This document shows, piece after piece, positions 34,102 through 42,020 of a stretch of 64,000 nt of DNA. The notes under the pieces were generated by a model, which was not told the DNA's origin, searched no databases, and saw nothing but the letters and a program-made list of their open reading frames with translations. The DNA lies in contig NZ_JH379027.1 in assembly GCF_000235505.1 (NCBI RefSeq), forward strand, positions 816,004 through 880,003, read 5' to 3'. Made by a program: the position numbers and the translations under genes. Each line of letters starts with the position of its first letter. Positions within the stretch are counted from its first letter, which is position 1. The stretch is from Hungatella hathewayi WAL-18680 (GTDB lineage: Bacteria > Bacillota > Clostridia > Lachnospirales > Lachnospiraceae).

Positions 34102-35136
34102 GTGGGAAGAAAGGTATGCAAGCCACCGTTGGCGGAGTGTTGGCGGGGAGAAGGAAAACTGGAGAGAGAAATCATCCTGCTTTTTTCAAGCGACGACAGG
34201 AAGGACTTAAAGCAGGTGACGGGGATCAGTATGTGTCTGCAAGGGATTAACCGGAAGCTGGAGCAGCGCATCAATGAAATTAATACGGTCTGTAAACTAA
34301 ATATGCCTTATGTTCATGCAAAGGTTTGCACAAAGGACAATTTTAATAAGCAGGATTTAAATCTGACGGATATTGAGGATGTGAATGCACCCAGAGTGAT
34401 TGTGACGGTTAACCGGGAGGATTCTCTGACGGTGACGCCGGAGGAATTTGAACAGGGCGATATTTCCCATCTGCTTCAGATTGTCTTAAAAGGTGTGGAG
34501 GCGAAGAATGGGTGTACGTTTATCAACCATACCTATCTGGTCCGGCCGGAGGAACTGGAATGTATGATTCTGGATATTCTGGTTGATATTGCGGCGTTTC
34601 ATTCCTGGGATATCATGGAGTGCGGGATGCGGGAACTGCCATACCGGAGGGGCATATCTGTAAAAAAGACAGAGTATGCTATTAGGGAGGGCTTGAGAAG
34701 CAGGTATACCAGGCTGGATGCCTCCGACCGGTATTTCTCTTTTGCATTTGCTTCTTATGATGAGCACGGAAAGTTTGATGGGAAGCGGTTTAATGAGATA
34801 TGGGAAAGTTTTATGAATGGGGAACTGATGGGCGGTTTTAAAGAAAATTGTGAAGTCCCATCTTTATTAGAACAGCTTCAGTATTATTCCAAGAAAGGCA
34901 ACATTTCCATAAAAAAGCTGCAGGCACAATTCGAGGAACTGCCTCCGGGAAGTTATCTCATAACGAAAATTGAGTCAGAACCGAAGAAGAATCCCCGGTT
35001 CCGCAAACAGATGATAACCTATTACGGCCTGTATGGCAGCTGGAAAAATGGAAAGATTAAGATTATTCCACTGGAGAACTACCATGAAGTAGTCCGCTGG
35101 TATCCGTATATATCGTTCTGGAAAGTCATAAAGTAA
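34102..35136 (+). CDS. Unknown protein of unit B
   Basis: A 344-residue soluble protein that I do not recognise. It starts at a GTG eight bases after a perfect AGGAGG. Basic and acidic patches alternate, with ISMCLQGINRKLEQRINEIN near residue 42 suggesting a helix and DILVDIAAFHSWDIMECGMR near residue 153 a core segment. The C-terminal part is basic (EPKKNPRFRKQMITYYGLYG). It has no TM segment or catalytic motif I can name. It overlaps the upstream edge of the cyclase-fold gene, so the two are probably co-expressed. Confidence 0.6.
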   Translation: MGRKVCKPPLAECWRGEGKLEREIILLFSSDDRKDLKQVTGISMCLQGINRKLEQRINEINTVCKLNMPYVHAKVCTKDNFNKQDLNLTDIEDVNAPRVIVTVNREDSLTVTPEEFEQGDISHLLQIVLKGVEAKNGCTFINHTYLVRPEELECMILDILVDIAAFHSWDIMECGMRELPYRRGISVKKTEYAIREGLRSRYTRLDASDRYFSFAFASYDEHGKFDGKRFNEIWESFMNGELMGGFKENCEVPSLLEQLQYYSKKGNISIKKLQAQFEELPPGSYLITKIESEPKKNPRFRKQMITYYGLYGSWKNGKIKIIPLENYHEVVRWYPYISFWKVIK

Positions 35137-35150
35137 TGGGAGGAAGCATT

Positions 35151-36155
35151 ATGGCATATATAGCATTTATGGATTTACTCGGGACTAAAAATCTTATGTT
35201 GGATGACACGGAGGAGTACGGGAGAAATGTGAGGGATTTTAACAGAATTCTCCGTACCAGGGGCGGCAGAAATAGCAGGATTTATGCCTTCAGTGACTGT
35301 GCCTATCTGGAAAATGAAAATCTGATGGCCCTGCTTGACACTATGGACCAAATCAGGGACGGCCTCATGGTACTGGGACGTTTCTTCACTGCCGCGGTGT
35401 CGGAGGGAAGTCTGGAAGCGTCTGTTTTGAATCCGGAGGACAATGGGGAGGTCCATGGCTTTTCCTTCAGCGCGGGAGGAATCAGCAAGGTGTATGTGAT
35501 GCAGAGTTCGATGAAAGGAATCGGTATCCAGATTGACAGGGATATCTATAAGAAACTGTGCAGGGAGAATGCGGAGCTGTCAAGACGCATTGTCTGCAAC
35601 TATTATATCAGCAATCTGGAGCAGCTGCCGTCGGCGCCGCCGAAGCTGGAAGCATTTTACGATTTGCTGATGCTGCCGTCGGATGCGATTGAGAGCAATA
35701 TGACCATCAATCTATATTTTTCCTATATTATTGGGAATTATATGAGAGCAAATATCCGCTCCCCCAGGTACGGCAGGTATTACCTTTCACCGGTGATTAA
35801 CCTGTTGAATGCATTTACCTTCACGGAGGATGATTTCGAGCTTTCCTGTGACGGCAGTATTACATGTAAATATGATGCGGTGAATTACTTTTTCAGCGCT
35901 GATAAGAAAATCGGATATTTGTTGAAGCAGGCCATTGGGTTTGAGTACATCCCACTGGTATTGCTCAATCGAATTATCGATGATTTTGGTGGGAAAACGA
36001 ATCAGATTATTTTTCATATCATTAAAAACATGATGGAGAATCCGATTATAAACAACTATATTTCAAATACTTCAAAAATTCCTGAAAATTTGTGCAGTAA
36101 GAAAAACAATATGCTGATTCAGGAGGAGTACTATAAGGTTTTGGTTGCGGACTAA
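35151..36155 (+). CDS. Nucleotide-cyclase-fold-like protein
   Basis: A 334-residue cytoplasmic protein. The N-terminal third resembles the class III cyclase fold: YIAFMDLLGTKNL at residues 3-15 offers a first metal-binding Asp, IYAFSDCAYLENENL near residue 43 a second, and RFFTAAVSEGSLEA near residue 78 the strand-turn region. The C-terminal half is helical and unassigned. Whether it is an active cyclase cannot be decided here, since substrate-selecting residues are not evident. I start at the ATG at 35151, because GGGAGGA lies just upstream and inside a longer reading. It is the last gene of unit B. Confidence 0.6.
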   Translation: MAYIAFMDLLGTKNLMLDDTEEYGRNVRDFNRILRTRGGRNSRIYAFSDCAYLENENLMALLDTMDQIRDGLMVLGRFFTAAVSEGSLEASVLNPEDNGEVHGFSFSAGGISKVYVMQSSMKGIGIQIDRDIYKKLCRENAELSRRIVCNYYISNLEQLPSAPPKLEAFYDLLMLPSDAIESNMTINLYFSYIIGNYMRANIRSPRYGRYYLSPVINLLNAFTFTEDDFELSCDGSITCKYDAVNYFFSADKKIGYLLKQAIGFEYIPLVLLNRIIDDFGGKTNQIIFHIIKNMMENPIINNYISNTSKIPENLCSKKNNMLIQEEYYKVLVAD

Positions 36156-36287
36156 AGTTGAGACCCTTTATCTTCGATGACGAGGATGTGAGGGCGTTTT
36201 TTGTATAGATTGTTGGAACAGGGCGTGTGGATGCCAGCGTTTGATAGGGCTGTCCGGGCGCCCTGTAGGTTGCGTGCAGGGATTGCG

Positions 36288-36342
36288 TGTCGAATTATGT
36301 CGATGGGAAGAGGTCGATTTTTGTGTAAATAAATAGTATAAT
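36288..36342 (+). promoter_or_regulatory. Spo0A-box-like tandem site and promoter of unit C
   Basis: TGTCGAATTATGTCGAT at 36288-36304 has the same two-box, 10-bp-period structure as the sites at 29395 and 32360. TATAAT at 36337-36342 again begins exactly 49 bp after the first box. A third partial box GTCGATT occurs at 36313-36319. Confidence 0.7.
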
Positions 36343-36408
36343 TGAATTATATAGAGAAAATTTTTGGAGAATTTAAAAATAATTCGAACAATATCAGGAA
36401 GGAATAGG

Positions 36409-36966
36409 ATGAAGGGTTATATCAAAATACATAAAATGCTGGAAACCCAGAATGTTCATGCGTTTGCCAGGGAGAAGCTGGCGGCATATGGGATGATGGG
36501 AGAGGTGATTGGAACACGGATATTTGATATTGTGGAGAAAGAGCGGAACGGGGAAATGGTTGTCGGGCTGAACCAGTCGCTGCCCTTGGAGAAACGGGTT
36601 ATGGCGGCGGCTTATGGGCTGTTTTATTTATGGGCGGAGAGAGCTGGACATGACGCGCTTTTGGAGACGGCGGAGGATTCGAGTGAGAACAGGGAAGGGA
36701 GAACGGTGGCGGCTAAATTTGCTTCCGCCTTTCTGATAGATGAGAGCGTCCTGTTTCAGGAGATGAAAAGTCTGGGGATTGGGAAAAAACGGCTCGATGT
36801 GAAGGAGGTTATCCGGCTCGCCGATGCATTTGTCGTGCCGTATCGGGTTATGGTAAGGCGGTTATATGAGGTGCGTGGCTGCTCGCTGAGGGAGTACGAG
36901 AAATTGATGAAGTACAAGGATGAGCAGGTGGAAACACTGAGGAGACGGGTGAGCTATGGAAGGTAG
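36409..36966 (+). CDS. ImmA/IrrE-like protein lacking the zinc-binding motif
   Basis: A 185-residue protein with the outline of ImmA/IrrE metallopeptidases: an N-terminal segment (ARSKL-like AREKLAAYGMMGEVIG), a helix where the active site should be, then AAKFASAFLIDESVLFQEM and a helix rich in VMVRRLYEVRG. At the position of the family's R-F-T-x-A-H-E-x-G-H the sequence reads KRVMAAAYGLFYLW, so His, Glu and His are all absent and it should be catalytically dead. It may keep a sensing or scaffolding role for the SIR2 protein, whose start codon overlaps its stop. Start ATG at 36409 follows AAGGAATAGG. Confidence 0.65.
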   Translation: MKGYIKIHKMLETQNVHAFAREKLAAYGMMGEVIGTRIFDIVEKERNGEMVVGLNQSLPLEKRVMAAAYGLFYLWAERAGHDALLETAEDSSENREGRTVAAKFASAFLIDESVLFQEMKSLGIGKKRLDVKEVIRLADAFVVPYRVMVRRLYEVRGCSLREYEKLMKYKDEQVETLRRRVSYGR

Positions 36967-38734
36967 ATTGCTGACATTTCATCCTGAAAAAACGATAATT
37001 CTGGCGGGAGCGGGAATTTCCATGAAGGAGCCGGCCTTACTGCCTGGCGGGAGGGATTTGACGGAGTTCTGTCTGAAGATGGCAGTCGGGGAGGATGCGG
37101 CAAAGCGGATACAGGAGATTTGGAGTGAGGTCTCGAAGAGGGTGGCGGAAGACAGCGGATTTGTCTATCCGTTTATGAGGTTGGAGATTATTCTGGATAA
37201 TGTGAACAAAATGGAGTGGATGATTGAGGGACCGAGACTGCTGGATGGGTTTATCCGGTTTTCAGAGCGGCCCGAAAATGTGAATCACAGGCTTCTTTAC
37301 CGGCTGGCACAGAAAAAGAGTATTGTGCTGACTACGAATTTTGATACCTGTATTGAGAATTCGGGTGGGACGGAGAAGCGGCTGGAGTATCGGCATGGAT
37401 GCAGCTTCGTGGCGGCGGAGGATGGAACAGGGGTATATCATCTGCACGGTGTTGCTGCACGGACGGAGGACCTGCACTACACACTGGGGGCAACGCTGGA
37501 AAATATCAAGGATGGGATAGACCCATTGCTGAGAAGGTATCTTCTGGACAAGCTGGAGCAGTCTTACGATGTGATATTTGTCGGTTACAGTGGAAGTGAT
37601 TTTTTTGATATATTGCCGTTTTTTGAGAGTTTGAATTTGGAAAGTGAATCGAGAGCCGTTTTCTTTTTGCATGGAACATCGGATGAGAGAGAACGGGAGC
37701 GAGTGAAGCGGTATATCAGGGGATTTAAGCATCGATACATACTTTGTGGAGATACAACGGAGTTTTTGGCTGGGATTTGTCCGGATGGTGAGTGGGATGA
37801 GAGCGAGGAATGTGGGGGAATAGAGAAAGCAGGAGGCAGCGAGAGGGATGACTGGAAGAAAGCATTTCAAAGAATAATAGATTCCAGAAATGCGCAGCAA
37901 CAGGCAGTTATCCGGGGACAGCATCTGATACGTTTGACGAACCAGATTGGAATTCGGCTGGATATGGTTGATGATTCATGGCTGGATACGCTGCAATGTG
38001 TAACGGGATTTTTGAAGACTCAGAATCTGGAACAGCTATTTGGCAGCAGGCCGGATATGTCGGCTACGATTCTGGCGGACCTGGAAAGTACGGTTGAAGT
38101 CATGGAAGCGCTGTATCCGAAGGAAATGTCTGTCATCGGGCGTGAGGCCAATGGGCTTTGGGATGAGGTTATGAGGATAAGAAAAAATATGATAAGTCCT
38201 AGTGTGGCCGCGGGTTCCATGACGATTGAGAGATTATTTCAGATTGTCGAGATGGGGGAGGCCTCGCCCTATAATTTTAACAGTGCTACGGTTTATGCGA
38301 TGAATCGTTTTGCAAAGGCCAGTATAAGACAGTGGTTATATGATGAAAATGACGTCGAGAATAATCAAAGACTGGACAGGCTGGAGAGAGGACTGCGGAT
38401 TATGCTGGGAATGCCTTATCACAAATATATGTATATGAGTTATTATGTCACTCTTTTGAAGCTGGACAGTCTGATATTGGCAATTCGGAGGCCGGATGAG
38501 GATAATTTTGAAAATGAGCGCCGGATGTTTGAACTTGTTTTGGAAATCAGTAATATTGGGGAGTTACTTAAGGTGTATTTAAACTGTTTTAGAAAAAACA
38601 GATTGCTGTATCAAATCAAGGGTGAAGAGCGATATTTTTTGCAGGCGGAGGCATTTTACGGAATATCTGAGGGGATAGCGCAGATAGCAGGGATGAAAAT
38701 CGATTCCAGAGAAAATATTATGGGGATAGATTAG
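36956..38734 (+). CDS. SIR2-domain protein, putative NAD-cleaving defence sensor
   Basis: A 592-residue protein. The SIR2 Rossmann domain occupies about residues 12-270: ILAGAGIS at 16-22, VLTTNFDTCIEN near residue 124, YHLHG near residue 161 with the catalytic His, and VIFVGYSGSDFFD near residue 207. The C-terminal about 300 residues are helical and unassigned, a likely sensor region. Stand-alone SIR2 proteins in defence islands often deplete NAD or make ADP-ribose derivatives. A TM-macro gene follows 10 bases later, which suggests a SIR2-made signal received by the macro domain. The start ATG overlaps the previous stop. Confidence 0.83.
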   Translation: MEGRLLTFHPEKTIILAGAGISMKEPALLPGGRDLTEFCLKMAVGEDAAKRIQEIWSEVSKRVAEDSGFVYPFMRLEIILDNVNKMEWMIEGPRLLDGFIRFSERPENVNHRLLYRLAQKKSIVLTTNFDTCIENSGGTEKRLEYRHGCSFVAAEDGTGVYHLHGVAARTEDLHYTLGATLENIKDGIDPLLRRYLLDKLEQSYDVIFVGYSGSDFFDILPFFESLNLESESRAVFFLHGTSDERERERVKRYIRGFKHRYILCGDTTEFLAGICPDGEWDESEECGGIEKAGGSERDDWKKAFQRIIDSRNAQQQAVIRGQHLIRLTNQIGIRLDMVDDSWLDTLQCVTGFLKTQNLEQLFGSRPDMSATILADLESTVEVMEALYPKEMSVIGREANGLWDEVMRIRKNMISPSVAAGSMTIERLFQIVEMGEASPYNFNSATVYAMNRFAKASIRQWLYDENDVENNQRLDRLERGLRIMLGMPYHKYMYMSYYVTLLKLDSLILAIRRPDEDNFENERRMFELVLEISNIGELLKVYLNCFRKNRLLYQIKGEERYFLQAEAFYGISEGIAQIAGMKIDSRENIMGID

Positions 38735-38744
38735 AGGAGCGGTT

Positions 38745-39587
38745 ATGAGTGGGAAGAAAGTACGGAAGATACTGGGAGCGTTATGGAAGGCGGGCGGAAC
38801 CACGATTGGTACGATTTGGTCGATCATGGAGATTGTGAGCTGGTATTTTCCGAAATGGAAAGTAGTGGAGTTTTATCAGAATCATGTCGGTACCATAATT
38901 TTTCCGGCCGTTGCCGTGATGCTTTGCAGAGGCTGGCTGCTATGGAAGGAAGAGCATGTGATTACATTTTCAATAAAGGGAGGGAAGGTTAGGATTCGGA
39001 CGGGCGATATTCTGCGGATGAAACATGGATTGACCGTAGTTGGGATTAACCGCCAGTTAAATACGGCCCAGGAGCAGATCGGAGAGCGGAGTATCCACCG
39101 GGCAGTGCTTGATAAATATGGGCAGAAGGCGCTTGATTTGGCCTTTGAGAATGGGAGAAGGCAGATTGAGGCAGGACGGCAGTTTTTTCAGGAGAAATTG
39201 GACGGGCGGGAGTTTTTGTTTCTGTGCATGTCTGATTTGAATGAAAATGCGGCGGCCAGCACAACGATGGATTTGATGAGGAATGCGTTGGATGATTTGT
39301 TTTTCCACCAAAATGTGCTGAGAGTACCGGAAGGACGCATCTATATCCCGATACTGGGGACAGGGGAAGGTGGGTTTTGCTTAAATAAGCTGGATACGAT
39401 TAAATTTATCGTGGAGCGGTTTGGAAGTTTTCAGAGGCAGGTAGATGAAAACAGTACGGTGAAGATTAAGGAACTGTGTGTGGTGATTTACCGGAAGGAT
39501 AATCATGAGATAGATTGGGGGAATTTGAGAGAGTGGGCTGGACAGATGGGGCAGTATTGTATGGAGTGTCCGAAGTTTGGGGAGTGA
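38745..39587 (+). CDS. TM-macro protein, ThsA-like effector (second copy)
   Basis: A 280-residue close paralogue of the protein at 29505, with the same order: two TM segments in the first 70 residues (GTIWSIMEIVSWYF, then a second helix near residue 50), then the ThsA-type macro domain. Shared blocks include RTGDILRMKHGLTVVGINRQ, CMSDLNENAAASTT and YIPILGTGEGGFCLN, and the end is also conserved (MGQYCMEC). Here its partner is a SIR2 protein rather than AbiH plus macro-TIR, so the same membrane effector is paired with two types of NAD-related upstream proteins. Confidence 0.82.
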   Translation: MSGKKVRKILGALWKAGGTTIGTIWSIMEIVSWYFPKWKVVEFYQNHVGTIIFPAVAVMLCRGWLLWKEEHVITFSIKGGKVRIRTGDILRMKHGLTVVGINRQLNTAQEQIGERSIHRAVLDKYGQKALDLAFENGRRQIEAGRQFFQEKLDGREFLFLCMSDLNENAAASTTMDLMRNALDDLFFHQNVLRVPEGRIYIPILGTGEGGFCLNKLDTIKFIVERFGSFQRQVDENSTVKIKELCVVIYRKDNHEIDWGNLREWAGQMGQYCMECPKFGE

Positions 39588-39612
39588 GATGGCAGGAGAG
39601 TGGCTGAGATTT

Positions 39613-39633
39613 GAAGGATAATTAATAGTTATC
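39613..39633 (+). promoter_or_regulatory. Shared operator-like 21-bp element, left copy
   Basis: The 21 bases beginning GAAGGATAATTAATAG are found again, inverted, at 43645-43665. Both copies lie just upstream of, and read toward, a start codon: 47 bases before the radical-SAM gene here and 30 bases before the pentapeptide gene there. Inside it GGATAA and TTATCC form an imperfect palindrome, typical of a dimeric regulator site. Confidence 0.6.
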
Positions 39634-39680
39634 CTGTAGTAGAAAGAACGAACAAGAAAAAATAAAAACTAAGGGGAAAC

Positions 39681-42005
39681 ATGAAGATGGATAAATTTAT
39701 ATGGATAGGCCATAGAGAAGGCGAATTATTTAAAACAAATGATTTTTTTGAATATTCCATTACAACATGGGGAAGCAATGAGGGAACGAATATTTCCTAC
39801 TGCGAAAAATATAAAGAAAGAGATTTGGGCAATGGGTTAAAACACTCATTTATTATTGAGGAACTCTCCAATCTTTTGAAAGATGAAGAGCGAAAGGTAA
39901 TGTTTTACAGTCCGGCATTGGCATATACACTTATGAACTCACTGCCACAATATCAAAATCAAATGATATGCTTAAATTCAAGCAGTGTATTAAATTTATT
40001 AAATAATAAAACCACAACACGATTGTGGTTATCGAATCATATGCCAGTATTGGATTTTATTCTTTTATCGGGCTCAGATTGTCAGTTTGAGCAGCTACAG
40101 CAGTATTTTCCTCAGCACGATGAATTTGTAATTCAGGAAGCTGATTCCGCCGGAGGTTTAGGAACTTACCTATTGAACTCAGAAAATTGCCATAGAGTAA
40201 ATAATACTATAAAAAAAGAGGACCTGTACTTAGCCTCTTACTATGCGAGTCCGTCCTATTCATTAAACACACATATTTTAATTTCCGAAGATAATGTTGT
40301 TGTATTTCCTGCTTCCGTGCAGATTATTGAGGATTATAATATGAATTTGATTTACTCCGGAGCCGATTTTGTCAGCTATACTTATTTGGAAGAATCTATA
40401 AAGGAAAAGGTTTATGATTATTCCAAAAAAATTGCCAGCCTATTGCAGAACATTGGATATCTTGGAATTTGTGGAGTGGATTTTTTGGTTTACAATCAGG
40501 AAGTTTATTTTATAGAACTTAATCCACGTTTTCAGGCTTCCACAGTTTTATTGAATCTAGCTCTTAATGAAGCGGGACTGCCAAGTGCACAGGAACTGAA
40601 TTACTGCTCTTTTTATGGCAAACCATTGCCAGCAATAGAAGATATGGAACATCTGGAAATTCATTACAGCTTATATAAATACAAAAAAGAAGGCCATGAT
40701 ACGTCGAAACAGTACCTTGACAAACTATCTCTTTTGGAAGAAAGTTCAGAGACAAACTATATTTTATATGATGGTTTTACCGATTGTAATTACAGTGACA
40801 GGGCATATCTATTCCAGGTAATTTGGGACCGGCATATTTCCTCATGCGGAAAAGACGGCAAATTACATCTGCATCCCAATGTTCCATTTCACCATTTTAT
40901 GGAGCAGGCGCTGCCTTTGACACACACCATAGAATCAATTATCCGCTTAAAAATTGCGTTATTAAATCAGGGTGTTCGGATTTTGTCAGAAGCAGAAACG
41001 GAAATTCTGGCCTGTGGCGGTTACAATGAGTCAGTATTTAACTCGCTGGATTTAATCATTTTTGACGATATCCGGATAAATGCACCTGTAAATATAAATT
41101 TATCATCACTATCTCCCTTCTCACTTGGGTACCGGGAGAATACATTTAAACTATTTTATTATCGTAAAACCATATGCGACGTTTCTTTGGAATTTTCCAA
41201 AAGCATTAAAAATTTGAAAACGTTGAATGGTGCTTCCTATAAATCAATCGCTTTTATAAGCGGCGACCGTTTAAGAATCAAACCGGAGTCACAATGTTAT
41301 TTTAAACAGCACGGGATTGGGTGCATGTTCTGTCCTGGAAACGGAACCGGTAATGCCAGTTCCTGTCATATTTATACCCTGGACGACATTCGGGAGGTAA
41401 TTGATTATTGTATTGACCATGAACAATTCCGGCATATCTTAATTGGCGGTGGTTCGGCAGACCCTTCCTCCGACGATAACCGAATTATTCCGGTCATCAG
41501 ATATATCCGCTCTAAAACAGATAAACCTATATATTTAATGAGCCTACCGCCAAACGATATTGACTATATTGACAAATATGTGGAAGCCGGAGCGGATGAA
41601 TTTGCATTTAATATCGAACTCTTTGATAGAAAACTGGCCCTGGAATATATGCCCGGCAAAGGAAAAATCTCATTAACTGAATACATATCAAAACTGGAAC
41701 GCGCCGCCCAGTTAACCAAACATCCGGGAGACGCTCGGACGATGCTTATGGCCGGATTGGAACATGTGGAAAATACCTTATCAGCCGTAAAATGTCTGGC
41801 ATCAAAGGGAATTCAGCCAATGATTTCCATATTCCGGCCGGCGCCCAATTGCAGGTTATCTCATATCATACAGCCATCAAACGAAGAAATATATGCCCTC
41901 TTCATGGAGGCCCGTAGAATCTGTGCGGAATACGGACTGGCTCTCGGGCCATCATGTCCCAGTTGTCAAAATAACACATTAGCAATTACACTGGCGCAGG
42001 ATTAA
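39681..42005 (+). CDS. ATP-grasp / radical-SAM fusion enzyme
   Basis: A 774-residue bifunctional-looking cytoplasmic enzyme. Residues about 100-330 form an ATP-grasp fold: EFVIQEADSAGGLGTYL near residue 152 and ICGVDFLVYNQEVYFIELNPRFQAST near residues 268-293 carry the metal- and ATP-binding Asp, Glu and Asn. From about residue 530 a radical-SAM region holds Cys539, Cys548 and Cys551 in a CX8CX2C arrangement instead of the usual CX3CX2C, followed by GGGSADPSS and LMSLPPNDIDYI. ATP-grasp enzymes ligate carboxylates to amines, so ligation plus radical modification of a small molecule or peptide is plausible. An alternative start is the ATG at 39687. Confidence 0.75.
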   Translation: MKMDKFIWIGHREGELFKTNDFFEYSITTWGSNEGTNISYCEKYKERDLGNGLKHSFIIEELSNLLKDEERKVMFYSPALAYTLMNSLPQYQNQMICLNSSSVLNLLNNKTTTRLWLSNHMPVLDFILLSGSDCQFEQLQQYFPQHDEFVIQEADSAGGLGTYLLNSENCHRVNNTIKKEDLYLASYYASPSYSLNTHILISEDNVVVFPASVQIIEDYNMNLIYSGADFVSYTYLEESIKEKVYDYSKKIASLLQNIGYLGICGVDFLVYNQEVYFIELNPRFQASTVLLNLALNEAGLPSAQELNYCSFYGKPLPAIEDMEHLEIHYSLYKYKKEGHDTSKQYLDKLSLLEESSETNYILYDGFTDCNYSDRAYLFQVIWDRHISSCGKDGKLHLHPNVPFHHFMEQALPLTHTIESIIRLKIALLNQGVRILSEAETEILACGGYNESVFNSLDLIIFDDIRINAPVNINLSSLSPFSLGYRENTFKLFYYRKTICDVSLEFSKSIKNLKTLNGASYKSIAFISGDRLRIKPESQCYFKQHGIGCMFCPGNGTGNASSCHIYTLDDIREVIDYCIDHEQFRHILIGGGSADPSSDDNRIIPVIRYIRSKTDKPIYLMSLPPNDIDYIDKYVEAGADEFAFNIELFDRKLALEYMPGKGKISLTEYISKLERAAQLTKHPGDARTMLMAGLEHVENTLSAVKCLASKGIQPMISIFRPAPNCRLSHIIQPSNEEIYALFMEARRICAEYGLALGPSCPSCQNNTLAITLAQD

Positions 42006-42020
42006 TCCTGTGCCAGTGTT
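41988..42020. terminator. Convergent hairpin terminator
   Basis: A nearly perfect inverted repeat (ACTGGCGCAGGATT with AATCCTGTGCCAGT) spans the stop codons of two convergent genes only 13 bases apart. It has no long T run, but it is well placed to end both transcripts. Confidence 0.6.
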
